Positions 1-11,749 of a stretch of DNA of 64,000 nucleotides are shown here, in pieces. Position 1 is the first letter of the stretch. The number at the start of each line of letters is the position of its first letter. The DNA comes from Gordionus sp. m RMFG-2023. Lineage: Eukaryota; Nematomorpha; Gordioida; Chordodea; Parachordodidae. The stretch spans positions 930,001 to 994,000 of the forward strand of contig NC_088777.1 in the NCBI RefSeq assembly GCF_954871325.1. Direction: 5' to 3'. Below the pieces are notes generated by a model, which was given only the letters and a program-made list of their open reading frames with translations, did not search any database and was not told the origin of the DNA. The position numbers and the translations under genes are program-made.

Positions 1-1180
1 AGAATGTATTCACAGATAAAATTTGTAGTCATTTTAAAATTGATATAAAATAAAATAAAATATATGGGAGAAAACTACATTAAGGTTCAGAGCGAAATTT
101 TTTAAAAAAAAACATCAGAGTGGGGGCGTGGAATTTTTTATATGCTAGAATATATTTGCAAAATTATAAAGTAGTTCGATTAGAAAACCAATGACCGATG
201 AGACATATTGAAATATTAGGCGGTAGTCTCAGACACCTTGTAATTCATTTGGACCACAAGCCCATAAATGTATTCAAAACAATTAGGGCAAAGGTTACGT
301 TTGATCACGGTTGATCCAAACGGAAGGCTTCCACCTTCGACAAAGAATGTCAACCGAAATTTGTCTATCCAATTGCATAGCCGATTATACCTTACTAAAA
401 AAAATTTAATTATATTTTTTTATATAGATTATAGATAATACAAGTATGTTAATTATAAATTTAATGTTTTCAAATGTCTTTTTTAACCTAATATATAACC
501 ATTAGGATACAGTTTAAAAAATTCATTTTAATTTAAATTTAAATTAACAATTTACATAGTATATAAAAGGCAAAAAAATAATAATACAAAAGCCAAAATT
601 ATATGTAATATGCCATAGAGATGATAATTAAATTATCAAAATGAAATTGAAAGATAAAGTTATATATAAATAATTAATGAAAAAATTTTTAATTTAATAT
701 AAAACCCCGCTATATCCGTCATCTATTTGTATATAAAAGTTTAAAAAAATTAATATTAAAATCGTTTATGAATTTATAATAATAATATATTGTACTCATT
801 AGAAGAAAAAAGACATGTTTTGAAAACCTACGCAAAAGTGTGTTTTTATGTATATAAGCAACAAAAATTAAAGAGAGAATATTGAATATATTCTATTAAA
901 ATTTTAAAAATTATTAAGTTTAGACGGGATATCCTCATAAAAAAATTATTAACACTTTTTACGTCGCGCAGAGTAAAAAAGTGAGCATAGAGAATATAGA
1001 TGCTGGAGGATTGTAGCTGAAGAATCATAGAGGTCCACCATTTTCGTTATTATTTGGCTATTTTGAAGGAGTTTCTAAGAAATGATCTTGAGATATCCTA
1101 ATCATCCGGGAAACGTTAAGAACGTTAATGACTTTGCCTTTTGGTTTCTTTGAATATGATTTTCATATTGTCAACGCAAT
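1..1180. other. AT-rich upstream spacer
   Basis: No gene is recognised here. The stretch is AT-rich except for about 180-395, which is less biased and has short open frames on both strands but no convincing splice sites or family match. The 60-codon minus frame near 846-1028 has AT-driven composition and no recognisable motif. Confidence 0.5.
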
Positions 1181-1182
1181 TT

Positions 1183-1250
1183 CATTATATACTCGATATT
1201 GGTAAAAGTTTATATGTATAAGAGTTAAAATATTTATTTCGAATCAACGG
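1183..1250 (+). promoter_or_regulatory. Putative promoter / 5' leader exon of the ACP gene
   Basis: A TATA-like stretch (ATTATATACTCG, about 1184-1195) is followed some 55 bases later by a good donor-like sequence, CAACG then GTAAGAAGG (GT at about 1249). A matching acceptor, TTGAATTAG, ends at about 1481, just before the ACP start codon. This suggests a short non-coding first exon and an intron of about 230 bases. It is inference from motifs only. Confidence 0.25.
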
Positions 1251-1496
1251 TAAGAAGGTTTGAACGTATTTATTGATATAATTTTAACCTATTTAGTAAT
1301 ACTATTTAGAAATGGATACACTGATTATTGACTTTAATTCGTATAATCCTATATCATATCTAACATGTAACTTTTATGGTTATCAAGTAATAGATTCCAT
1401 TACTTAACATTTCCTAAGCTAATTTTTTTAAACTTTAATCTATTATATTTTAATTATTACTTTTATTTAACATTGAATTAGAATTTAAGAATTGAG

Positions 1497-1916
1497 ATGA
1501 CGACTCCTACACTGTGTTCAAATGGGAATCAAAGATCCAATGCCAGAAAAACTTTAAATAGCGGGAAATTTCCTAGAACCCATTTAGTATTTAAAACTTT
1601 ACTTTTAACTACGCTCTTGGTGATGCACATGTGTCAACATGTCAATAGTCAAGTACTGTTTTCTAGAAATTGGTCTGGAGGCGGAGGCAAAAGAGCATAT
1701 GTAGCGGATAGGGATACTTTTGATTACAATAAAGTGGCTGCTCAGCTAAATATGCCGGACTTGTTAAGCGACGATATAAATGGGTGCATTGCCGATTCTA
1801 ATTCAAGAATTAAGACCGAGATCTCCTTACTAATAGAAGTATATAATTTTCTTAGACTTTCTAATGAACATATAAGAGTTCCCTGTACAATGATTATCTT
1901 TCCATTATTTATGTAA
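1497..1916 (+). CDS. ACP: Adipokinetic hormone/corazonin-related peptide (ACP) precursor
   Basis: This 139-residue frame encodes a secreted neuropeptide precursor of the AKH/RPCH/corazonin/ACP (GnRH-like) superfamily. A hydrophobic signal segment (about residues 31-42) ends in HVNS, followed by QVLFSRNWSGGGG and Lys-Arg (52-66). Gln1, Phe4, Ser5 and Trp8 of the peptide, plus a Gly before KR, are family hallmarks. The FSR-N-W core resembles insect ACPs of the form QVTFSRDW more than AKH or corazonin. The expected product is a pyroglutamate-blocked, amidated peptide of 12 residues (52-63). The remainder carries two cysteines (97 and 130) flanking an SLLIEVYNFL helix, the usual AKH/ACP associated-peptide layout. 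The N-terminal region before the hydrophobic core is unusually long (about 30 residues). An in-frame stop at 1479-1481 precedes the ATG, so the start is either this Met or comes from an upstream exon. The last nine residues after Cys130 could be intron read-through. Family call strong; exact ends less so. Confidence 0.82.
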   Translation: MTTPTLCSNGNQRSNARKTLNSGKFPRTHLVFKTLLLTTLLVMHMCQHVNSQVLFSRNWSGGGGKRAYVADRDTFDYNKVAAQLNMPDLLSDDINGCIADSNSRIKTEISLLIEVYNFLRLSNEHIRVPCTMIIFPLFM

Positions 1917-1994
1917 TATGTTTTTTTTGATCACAACTCATAAACCTATATGAATGATGTAGAAAAATGTTGAGAAGGATTAATGATATGTGTC

Positions 1995-2022
1995 CTTTTT
2001 CTTTCTTTCTTTCTTTCTTTCT
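1995..2022. repeat. (CTTT)n microsatellite
   Basis: About six CTTT units lie just downstream of the ACP coding frame, probably in its 3' region. AATAAATAAATAAA-type poly(A) signal sequences follow at about 2288-2304. Confidence 0.8.
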
Positions 2023-2340
2023 AAATCGTATATTTTACAAAAAAATTTTTGTATAGAAAGAAAAAGAAAGATTGAAGGAATGCCAAAATGTGATGACTAA
2101 CAGGATACAGGATATTTTACAAAAGACAGGAAAATGACATCAAATAAATTTTTCGTTACCAAATTTCTTCTTTCATCTTTTAATCTCTTCACCTTCAATC
2201 ATTTAAAAATAAAATTTTCACCTCCTTTTCATTTCGATATTTCAAAATCATATAAATTTATATGTAGAATCTCATTATTTAGTTCATAATAATAATAAAT
2301 AAATAAACGAATTCTGATGTATCTATTAATGAGTTGAAAG

Positions 2341-2538
2341 TGGTGTTGTTTAAACGACTTTAACAAAATTTTGGCCAGAAAAATATGCCTCTAAGCCCCA
2401 TGATTTCACCTAATAGATGCTGTGACTTTTATGCCATCTCCGAACAAAATTCTTCAGGAACTTGAGTAATATTGTACTTGAGTAAATATCGAGGTTGGCC
2501 GTTTTTAAAAATCGGACTCTAATCCAGCTGTTTAACAA
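2341..2538. mobile_element. hAT-like MITE, diverged copy
   Basis: Both ends resemble the family termini: GTTGTTTAAACGAC at the left and GCTGTTTAACAA at the right. Between them lie family segments such as TTGGCCGTTTTTAAAAATCGG. See the best-preserved copy at 29073-29276 for the family description. Confidence 0.65.
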
Positions 2539-2569
2539 AGGGTTGAAAGGTTAAAATCCATGGCCATGA

Positions 2570-2692
2570 TAATATTATATTGGCCAAGAGATCTGGAGAA
2601 TAGAGGTTCCAAACCTTTCCGTTTACCTATGAGCCCAAAATATTCAGTGCCAACCTAAAATTATTATAGTCTAAAATTTTAAACCGTTTAAC
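2570..2692. mobile_element. hAT-like MITE fragment
   Basis: CCAAACCTTTCC, CCTATGAGC and the terminus AAACCGTTTAAC match the inner part and one terminus of the TAGTGTTG MITE family. It lies right beside another copy and may be a rearranged half of it. Confidence 0.5.
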
Positions 2693-2929
2693 GACACACG
2701 ACACTCACTAATGAAACACCAATCGAATATATTTTAAAATGGTTGTAAATCCGTTTTAAAAAATAAATTTTTATAAAATATCAGAAGAAAAGACACACTT
2801 TTTAATATCAAAAAAAATTTTTTTTTTTTTAAAAAAAAATCGTATTTATTCTTCACAATTTATCTTGTCCTCAAAACATGATAAGCAAATTTTTGAAGTT
2901 ATTGGCTTAGCAGTGGTGTTTTGCCCTAA

Positions 2930-3110
2930 AAATTTGGCGGGAGAAGGGGGAAGGAATTTTTTCGTTCCGCGGTAATTCATGCCATATTTTGATATATGGA
3001 ATCCGGAATCCGCTCCGATATCGAAGGCGCGGAAAATTGTTAACTCTAGATTCGTTCGATTAACTTATCATCATTCATCGAATTCGTGAGATGAAAGCCT
3101 CCTCACACAC
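2930..3110. other. GC/CpG-richer tract of unknown role
   Basis: Compared with its surroundings this stretch is rich in CpG (TTCCGCGGTAATTC, CCGATATCGAAGGCGCGG). It ends near a TATATAAAG-like run at about 3125-3140. It could be a promoter region or an old repeat. No open frame is convincing. Confidence 0.25.
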
Positions 3111-3188
3111 GTCAGTATATACTGCAATATAAAGTATATATGATATATTCGACACAGTTAAGTATTTTTTTTTTAAATGTGAAAACTT

Positions 3189-3352
3189 TGTGTTGTTTAA
3201 AACGGCTTATTAAAATATTTAAGCAAACCTGAAGATTTTGATAATACCAAGGTTTTGTAGATCTATCAGAGAAATTCTCAAGGTTAAGGGCAACATATTT
3301 CTAAGCTAAAATATTTGGTTAGATGTATTTAAAAATCAGCTAAATCGACAAT
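3189..3352. mobile_element. hAT-like MITE, diverged copy
   Basis: The left terminus TGTTGTTTAAAACGGC and the inner block CCTGAAGATTTTGATAATACC match the family. The right terminus is eroded. Confidence 0.55.
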
Positions 3353-5519
3353 AAAAAGTGTAGTTGGTAGAAGGGCATCGAAGAAAACCTGGTAAATTCC
3401 TAATTTATTGATTTCTTCTTTAAGTAGAAAGGTTTAAACCCTAATTAACTAATACAATCTTCCTAAAAAGATTTTGTTTAAAATTGTAACTAATTTTACT
3501 CTGGTTACTATTAAGATTAGCTCATACATAACAGTAGCAAAGATACGCTAGGCTTTTGAGGCAGTTGATTATATTTTATCAATATTGAAGCTATCCTTTA
3601 AATGATTTAATACCTCAATCGAAACTATAGGATGATAGTTTTTTGCCTTAACTATTTAGACTTTTTAGGGTGAATGGACCTTATTGGATGAGTTAACAAA
3701 GCAGTAAAATTTATATGAGGAATTATAAAAAAATTTGATGTTTAAATTATTCATCGGGTCAAAATGATATCCAACTTCCACAGAATATTTCAATAATAGA
3801 AGTGAGTCTGAGGGAAATCAAAATATAAATTTTTTTAAAAAAACGTATATCATCATTGTCAATTTATTATCTTTCTTCCCCACCATGTATAGTCTTTGTT
3901 CTGGTTTTTAACAATTTTTTTGTATAAAATAAGATTAAAAATCAAAATATTTATTTTCAAATAAGCTGGCCCCAATCAACACTGTGTTCATCATTACCAA
4001 TCGTTACCAATAAACCCTAGGGTTGTGTTCGGAAGTGAGGCCTTCAATTTCATTAAAACCATAGGATAAAAAAAATTAGATATGTAGATCTCAGGGGATC
4101 CCAATGAAGGACTTTACTTACGTCAGCAGGATTAAGCATTCACTTCTCTAGGGTGATTTTTAATCTTAGTTCTTTCTTACGTTTTTCTTCCTAGATTATT
4201 TATACTAATATATTTTTTTATAAATATATTTAATTTTTAATATATCCTTATTTGTTTTTATTTTAAAATCTATATTTTTTAATTTCAATAATAGTTATAT
4301 ATAAATGTTTATGTTTTAATTTTAAAAATAAAAGAAGATATATTATAATAATGCAAGGAAAAAAAAAATAAAATTAAAAATATGAAAAAGAAAAATATTT
4401 AAAAAGAAAAATATGAAAAAAAGAAAGAAAAAAAAAATGTATTTTTTGACTTTATAAAAATCAGAAAGAGAATCAAAATTTAATTGGCGGGTGAACTCAA
4501 CCACTTTTCAAAATTTTGGGAGGGTAAAAATACAAAAAGAAGTTGAGGGGTCTGAGCTTAGCCATTTCTAGCCGCCGCGTTTTCGCCCCTTGAATTTATC
4601 AGCTGATTGTTAGATGGGGGATATTATGACGACAACCTTTTTATAACATTTTAAACATGGACATGGAGTAAAAGATTTGTAAAGTAATTGTTAACAATTG
4701 CTCTAGGTCTCCAAAGCCGATCTAGGAGTGGGGTTAGAATACTATGTTTTGATACGGGTCTCATTATTTTTAAAATGCCATTTAATTTTCTTTGAGGCCA
4801 TCTAACGGTGAGAATCATGATAAGGAGGATGGTAGAGTGAAGATTGTATATTAAATAATCTAAGGTGAGAGAATTTACAATTCTCCAAGAAAAAAATCAC
4901 GGAGTTTGAATCACACAAACATAAAGAAAGAGTTTATAAATAATGATATACAAGATAATCAACAATTAACAAAATTTTTTCTAAACCAATGATAAAAGTG
5001 GAGATCTAATGATTTATTTCCATAATTCTCTCCTTTTCCTTCTCGTATAAACAACTACAAATATATCTTATCCGATAAATTATTTCCAGAAAACAGAGAG
5101 AGGGGATGTCAAAATTTTAAAAGAATTAGAATTATAACTATTATATATGGAAATTATATCGATGTAAATAAATGGAAGGTATATAAAAAAACATGGTATT
5201 AATCTCCACGAAACATTATTTTTTATTTAAATATATATAAATTATCTGGATTCGTTTATAAAAAAAGCCGTAATTTTTAATTTGTTTAAAAAAATAAATT
5301 TTAATTTGTCAATTTTTGGTTTTCAAAGATTATCTTTCTACCAAAGCATTTTTTTTTTCTTGTAGAAGTTTTGGTTAAAATTACTTCTTTTCTTTATTAG
5401 GATATATAGAGCAGAATTAGGAATTTTTTTGGTATTTTCTATTATTTGAGAACATATACGCTATTAAAGAGAATGGATGAGTTTTCGTTTCAAATCCTCT
5501 AAAATATGACTCTTAGGAT
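3353..5519. other. AT-rich spacer with one repeat end
   Basis: No gene is seen. About 4485-4585 (GGCGGGTGAACTCAACC to TAGCCGCCGCG) reads like the GC-richer terminus of a dispersed repeat, similar in style to 42105-42430. The rest is A/T runs and simple sequence. Confidence 0.45.
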
Positions 5520-5736
5520 TAGTGTTGTTAAGCGACTCGTTTTGAGCCGATTCTTAAAAACGGCTAACTCCATATTTCATCCAGAAAAATATTAGGAAAA
5601 CCTGAAGATTTTGCTAATAGAAGGAACAAAGGTCTAGATTTTATCGAAATCTCTAGACTTAGGCTATTTTTCTTGCTAAAAAATTGAATTAGCTATTTTT
5701 AAAAACGGTCTCTAAACGAGCCTTTTAACAACACTA
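5520..5736. mobile_element. hAT-like MITE, well preserved
   Basis: The element is 217 bp. Its ends TAGTGTTGTTAAGCGAC and CCTTTTAACAACACTA are inverted copies, with sub-terminal GAGCCGATTCTTAAAAACGG against ATTTTTAAAAACGGTC. The flanks CTCTTAGG (5510-5517) and CTCTTAGT (5737-5744) look like an 8-bp target duplication with two extra bases on the left. An 8-bp duplication is typical of hAT elements. Confidence 0.75.
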
Positions 5737-6148
5737 CTCTTAGTTGCGAAGCCTATGATATTTAAAAAAAATTATTTTGAGAACCTATGTTCTTCTTTTT
5801 AATTTTTTTTTTCTGGCTATTTTGTGAATCGAGGGAAGCAGAATTGGGAAATAAGTTTACACAATGCAATTTGTTAGATAAATAAGTAAGAAATTTTATC
5901 TTGTATTAGATCATTCATTGAATATACACTATTATTATTTTAAAAGTCCAATACTAAATACTAATGTAAAAATTATACTATTTATAATTTAAATACTAAA
6001 TATTAATGTAAAAATTATATTGTTTACAATTACTGTTTCTTCAAAGTAAAATATTTACTTTACTTGATATATTTTCATTATTTTAAAAGTCCCATAGAAA
6101 CGTACGACTGAATTTAAAAAAAATATAAAAAAACGCAATAATTATATA

Positions 6149-6558
6149 TGTTAGCGGCAATGTGTTTTTACCTGCAATGTGTTATTTTTTCAACTTTAAA
6201 ACAATATTTTAGAGCGTTTTTTTAAATTTAAAAATCTGATTTTACCGGAAATGAATTCCAGCATGTTTGGAATACCTATCTTATGAATTGTAGAGAAATT
6301 TACCTTTAAATTTTGAGTTAATTATAATTTATATGAAAAATCTATGGAAGAAATAATATAAAATATATTAGGTTTAAAAGCTCATGATAAAATTATCTGA
6401 ATTTCTTAGGGTAGGTATTCCAAGCATGATTGAGTACATTTCCGGTAAAATCAGATTTTTAAATTTAAAAAAACGCGCTTAAAAATTGCTTTAAAGTTGA
6501 AAAAATAACACATTGCCGGCAAAAACACATTGTCGGAAAAAACACATTGCCGCTAACA
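6149..6558. mobile_element. Long palindromic MITE (TGTTAGCGGCAATGTG family)
   Basis: The element is 410 bp. The left end TGTTAGCGGCAATGTG is the exact reverse complement of the right end CACATTGCCGCTAACA. The arms stay complementary far inward: GATTTTACCGGAAATG against CATTTCCGGTAAAATC, and GGAATACC against GGTATTCC. It therefore folds into one long hairpin. Both sides abut TATATA, so a TA target (Tc1/mariner type) or a TA-microsatellite target is possible. There is no coding capacity. Confidence 0.8.
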
Positions 6559-8496
6559 TATATACCTATTTAATTAATGCAGAATAAAAAACAAAAAATA
6601 TTAATAATTTTTTCTAATTTTTAAAAAATAGCATTTTTTATATAATTTATCACAAGAATAAATGCGCAAAAAAAATCAAAAAAATATTAATCACAAAATA
6701 AAAATTGAAAGAATGAATGCGCACGCAACAAAAATCAAATAAAATATTAATCACAGAATTAACTGCTTAAAATGATTGTTTTTAATAAATAGTTCTAAAT
6801 TTTTTTTAAAATGGATATCTATATATTTATGCCTTGTTGAATGTCTTTCACAACATGGCCTGCTCCAAGTCTTGTCTGGTCTGATATTAAAATATGTTTC
6901 GTATATTATACCTGTATTCCAATGTTTTTCCTCTCTAATCTATGAATTAGTGGAATTCTAAGGCATTTACACATTGCATCTAAAGTGAATGTACTTTTCT
7001 TTAATTCTCTGTAATCTACATATAATTTTAATTTAATGAAATTAAAAATGGAAAAGAAATATTGAAAAAATTTAACGAGTCAAAAATCATTGATTGTTTA
7101 AAACTGTATGTAATTTGTGCAGAATTGCTTAAAAACTTCTGATATCATTGCATGAAGATTGGAATATTAAATATAAAACAACTTATATAAGAATTATTTT
7201 CTTCTTCAGTATGAGAGATTTTTCATAACATTTCGATTTTAAAATATAAGATATTTAATTATTTTAGTAATTATTCTTTTCTAAAAAATTGAAAAGCATG
7301 AGCAAGATAAATTAAAAGTGGGTCTTAAATTTTTGGCTGGACTAATTTTACAGAATAATTTTTTATAATTTTCTAGAGACAACCTTTTTATGTATCATGA
7401 TACTTATATATATATATATTATATAAAAGAAATCAAGAGAAAGTCTAAATTAATAGATGGCATGTCTGGCATAAATATGCAAAAAAAAAATTGAGAATTT
7501 TTTACGCTATAATCCAGAAGGACTGGCAACCCCTGGTTCATTAATCAATAATTTAATCTTATATTAAATTTATAAATTGAAATCGTTTTTTATGTATTAT
7601 AAAATTATGAATTATTTAAGTAGATAAATTAATTTTTAAGTAATAAAAATTATAACGGCTCACATGACATAAACATATGTTCACAAGTTTTTTTAAAATT
7701 AAAATTTATTCAAAAAATATGCAGAACATAGGGCCTGCGCATTATCATCACTTGGATAACTAAATATCTTATTAAAAATTTATTTTGGTAATCTGGTTAA
7801 TTTAAATTAAGAATTATAAGGCTAACAAATTTGAGCGTTTAGAGTTTTACCATACTACTCTTATATATATATATATATAACGCAACTAAATTTTATATAC
7901 CCTTGTTATTGGTAGTATAAAAAATAGCCAAGTACGTTGGCTTTAATAGCTTTTGTAATTTGTTATTGTATTCTTTTGTAATAATAAAAGCCGAAAATTT
8001 TGAGCATAAATGTGAAACGATAGAATGGCGAAATAATATTGTATTTAAATATATAAGTAAATATAAAACAGAAAAGAAAACAACAATTGTTTAAACTGAG
8101 GTTGCCTCTTTAATATCATCTATTCAAAATTTTAACCAAGTTTTTTAAAAAAAAGATATTTAGCCAATTTTTTATACATCTAATGTATATACATATATTT
8201 ATAATCTCCGTTTAATAGACATATAATGTATCAAAATTTAAGGAATCTATAAAAGGCCTAAATATTAATTTTTTTTCGACTCGACTAAATCCGAACCGGT
8301 GCTGCCGGTAGTAAGATCGAACCCGGATATTCCCAACTCATAATTAGTTTTTTTAAACATTTGTTCCTCAATTTTTTTAATATTATTTATTTGCTAATTG
8401 CGATGTGCTATACTCGCTAATTTTCACGTCTGAGGCGAAGATTTGGAGACTGCGCACTATACTAACTTACTAAATTTTGTACAATTTATATATATA
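6559..8496. other. AT-rich spacer
   Basis: No gene or repeat of note is supported. The open frame near 6776-6961 contains no recognisable domain, and I treat it as chance. A short GC-richer patch at about 8275-8335 (CCGAACCGGTGCTGCCGG) is unexplained. Confidence 0.45.
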
Positions 8497-8700
8497 TGTT
8501 AGCGTCTATTCCGGCAATGAGTTATTTTTACAACTTTATGATTTTACTGAAAATATATTCTATCAAGTTTGGAATACTCATCTCATGAATTATGGACAAT
8601 TTTGCTGTGTTAACCTTTGAATCATTTATAATTATATATAAAAAAATATATGGAAAATTTGAATATAAATAAAAGTTTTAAAAGTTCTAATATTGTAAAA
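8497..8700. mobile_element. Half copy of the TGTTAGCG palindromic MITE
   Basis: TATATATATGTTAGCG opens the copy. TTTTACTGAAAATATATTC, TTTGGAATACTCATCTCATG and AATTATGGACAATTTTG follow in the same order as in the copy at 28692. Only one arm is clear. Confidence 0.6.
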
Positions 8701-8967
8701 GATTTGTAGGCATTAATTTCTCAAAACTTATATATTATTTCAATCATTTTAAATGAATTATATTAAAAAAAACTATTACTCTCAGTAGATGTCTTCAACA
8801 ATAAAATCTGAATGTTGTCAAAACAACGAATTAAGACAAAAAGGCCGTCTTATATTATTTGAGGAGAAGGCAATTGTCTCAAACATTTTACATGCCATCT
8901 TTAATAGGTATTTTTGATCGATAAAATAAAAATTTAAATGGATAAACCCTAGACCTATCATCGATGA

Positions 8968-9181
8968 CACTCATTTAACAGCTGAATTTTAGCCTATTTT
9001 TTTATAATTTATACAGAAGAATCCTTACACAAGCCTCATGATTTTATTCATAGGTGGCCCATAGGTTTGGATATCTATTGGCGAAATCCAGAGGCCCCAT
9101 CTATGTATATTCTTCTAGTTAAAATATTGTATTTAGTCGTTTTTATAAATGGCCTCATAATCGAGCCCTTCAACAACACTA
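8968..9181. mobile_element. hAT-like MITE, diverged copy
   Basis: The inner block CACAAGCCTCATGATTTTAT, the block GGTTTGGATATCTATTGGCG and the right terminus CCCTTCAACAACACTA match the family. The left terminus is worn. Confidence 0.6.
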
Positions 9182-9865
9182 TAAATAATTAAATCTCAAT
9201 TTTAATTTTTCTGGTCATAGCAATTAAAATTTTTTTTAAACTTTTTGTTACCGACTCTCCACCAATATTACTTAGTAATAAAATAATTTTGAGCATTAAT
9301 AAAATAGCCCTATAAGTAGAATTTTATGGGAGAATATGAGCCGTTTAAATCAGATACTAAAACTTAGTATTACAATCTAGAAAGAGATATATTTCTAGTC
9401 AGAGCGTCCAAGTAAACTTATTAACGCATTAGAATTGTTTCAGCAGCAATAAATCTAAAACTGTTAATAAAAAAATATTTTAATAACATGATATTGACCA
9501 TCACTTCTATAACTACGTATACTAATGCGATCAATTCTAGAGTAGACTTATAGCTAAACTAGAACTAATGAGTTAGCTCTGTTACGTATATTCCATGCAG
9601 AGGAAGTCATAGAAGAAATAGCTAAAGGCATGTTTTAGTAAAATATTTAATCTATTCTTGTAGTACCTAGAGAAAACACTTTTATTATATTTTGTAATGA
9701 AATAGTTTAAAAACATTTTTTGAATATTAATCTAGATTAAAATAATTTTTTAATGACCAATTTATAGTGTTATTTTAATTAGAATTAACAAGATAATATT
9801 GCTAAGATGTAGAAAATAAATATGATCTTCAAGATAAAAACCCGAACTAAAAGGATCAACAGTCC
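9182..9865. other. AT-rich spacer
   Basis: Nothing supported; no long frame, repeat terminus or splice-bounded frame stands out. Confidence 0.4.
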
Positions 9866-9869
9866 ATTA

Positions 9870-10015
9870 AGGCAGATCTGAGAAGGCAAAGCCTCCATTC
9901 CCTTATAGATTTGGACTCCCGTTCCCCCTCGGCCGTTCTCAGCCACTGTCTGCAAAAGTTACAAGTTATACCTCTATCAAATCGAGGACCAGTCTAGGAT
10001 CACCCTGAATTCTTG
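9870..10015 (-). other. GC-richer tract, possible exon (strand uncertain)
   Basis: On the minus strand a strong acceptor-like sequence, TAACTTGTAACTTTTGCAG, is followed by two open frames. One begins TVAENGRGGTGVQIYKG and stays open for about 54 codons; the other begins QWLRTAEGERESKSIREW. On the plus strand the frame ADLRRQSLHSLIDLDSRS is also open. No family is recognised, and coding potential on both strands weakens the case. An old exon or repeat remnant is equally possible. Confidence 0.25.
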
Positions 10016-10286
10016 TGGGGAAATTTGCTAGTCAACAGAAACACGTTTAATTAAAATTAAGAATTCTAGTAACTTTAAAAAAAATATAATGATTACATTT
10101 TTTGCTAAAAAATTCTAGAAAATTTATGATCAATTATTTATGTAAAACTACCATCTTTTTTACAGTCATCCAAATTATGGCGACAAACCTTATAGATTCT
10201 GGTGCCGATCTTGGTTCTTAAATGGATAAAAGTATTTATCAGTCAGAAAAACAAAATAAGTAAAGAAAATAAGATAAATATATATA

Positions 10287-10312
10287 TGTTAGCCAATAAT
10301 GTGTTTTTTTTA
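10287..10312. mobile_element. Terminal fragment of the TGTTAGCG MITE
   Basis: TATATATATGTTAGCCAATAATGTG matches only the outermost part of the family and, like other copies, follows a TA run. Confidence 0.45.
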
Positions 10313-11469
10313 AACTCTCCCTATCAAATTACATTGTAATAGGATCTTTGTTATTAATCAAGATCAACTCCATCCTTAGTGAGTTAATCTATTATAGTGA
10401 TATCTTAACTCAATGATAAGTGGAATTAATCACTCACGCTACAATATAAGAATGATATTAATATAACACAATTATATAACTAAAATAAATTTTAACTTAT
10501 AAATCAATAAGTAAGGTAATTTAATTTATATTACGAAAATTGGAAATTTTATTATAACGTTACTATACTGCAAAGCATAATAACCCCCCATAATAATAAT
10601 TTCAAAAAGCTTTTATTAGTGTAAGTAAAAAAAAAACCTTCCTTTTTATACATTTATCTAAGGAAAATTATTAAGAGATCAATAGATCGTTATCAATACT
10701 ATGTAACTCCCGAGTGTATCGGTGAAGGGTATGGTTGCATAGTTGAAGACAATTGTTGTGACGGATGCCAGTGTATCGAAAGTATCTGTAGTTGGTATAT
10801 TTTTTTCAAATTTTGAATGGTTCGCACACACACACAGGTTGATTTAAAATTGAATAATGGAGCTTTTATAATGGGAAGTGATTTAGTACACATATGTAGT
10901 GGATTCACTATAACTGGTTTATCTTTTTTATAAGAGGAATTATTATTAATAATTTAACGAGATAGTAGAAACAAGATGGGGACTTATAATTGTAATAATT
11001 GATACCTATCAAATTTTAATAACCAAATTTCGAAAGAGTTTTAAAAAATAAAACATTTTGTGGATATCAATATGATTTTTTTGAATTATTGGTTGGCACA
11101 CAGGCCAAAGCTATTATTCTGTTGTGTGGAACTATAAATTAAAACGCATAATTATAAGACTCGTGAGTAGGTTTCTAAAATATTTTTCCTACTTATATAA
11201 GACAGTGGCCTACAAAGCAAGGCCCGACTGAGACTGTTTATTTTTTTTAATGAACAACGCATTCTTAATGTATAATTTTTTAAAATCTTATTTTTGGTCC
11301 TCTTATATCTCTACTTTAGAGCTATCTATTTCTGTAATAACCGTTTTATAGACCATTGAATTATTGGTATCTTTATCGATTTATAATTAAATTGCATTAA
11401 AAAAATACCTAGTTAACAGGTCTTTTGAATACAAAAAAGTAATGCATATAGTTAATTTTCAAATAATAT
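10313..11469. other. AT-rich spacer
   Basis: No gene is supported. A 69-codon minus frame at 10699-10908 includes a CA microsatellite-derived Val/Cys run and looks like chance. Confidence 0.4.
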
Positions 11470-11498
11470 TTTTTTTTCTTTCTTTCTTTCTTTCTTTA
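11470..11498. repeat. (CTTT)n microsatellite
   Basis: A short pure CTTT run after a T-tract. Confidence 0.8.
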
Positions 11499-11749
11499 TT
11501 CGCCTCAAAATTCAAAGAAAAAGATATAATAATTCTAATGCTAGGGTTGGCCCATACAAAGATTTACAAAATACAGATTTTGCTCTCTGGCTCGATTTGC
11601 TATATATGAATTGTCTGGCTCGAGACCCCTTATTTTTTTTTACATACAAATATCCCGACCTGGTCTGTTATACATTTTTTCATCCTGCATGCCCGGCTTT
11701 GCACATAATTTCTAATTACAAGATTAATATTTTCAATTGACTAATTACT

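Noticed and set aside
10699-10908. 69-codon minus frame with CVCVRT
   Set aside because: Cys/Val run derives from a CA microsatellite; no splice or domain support.
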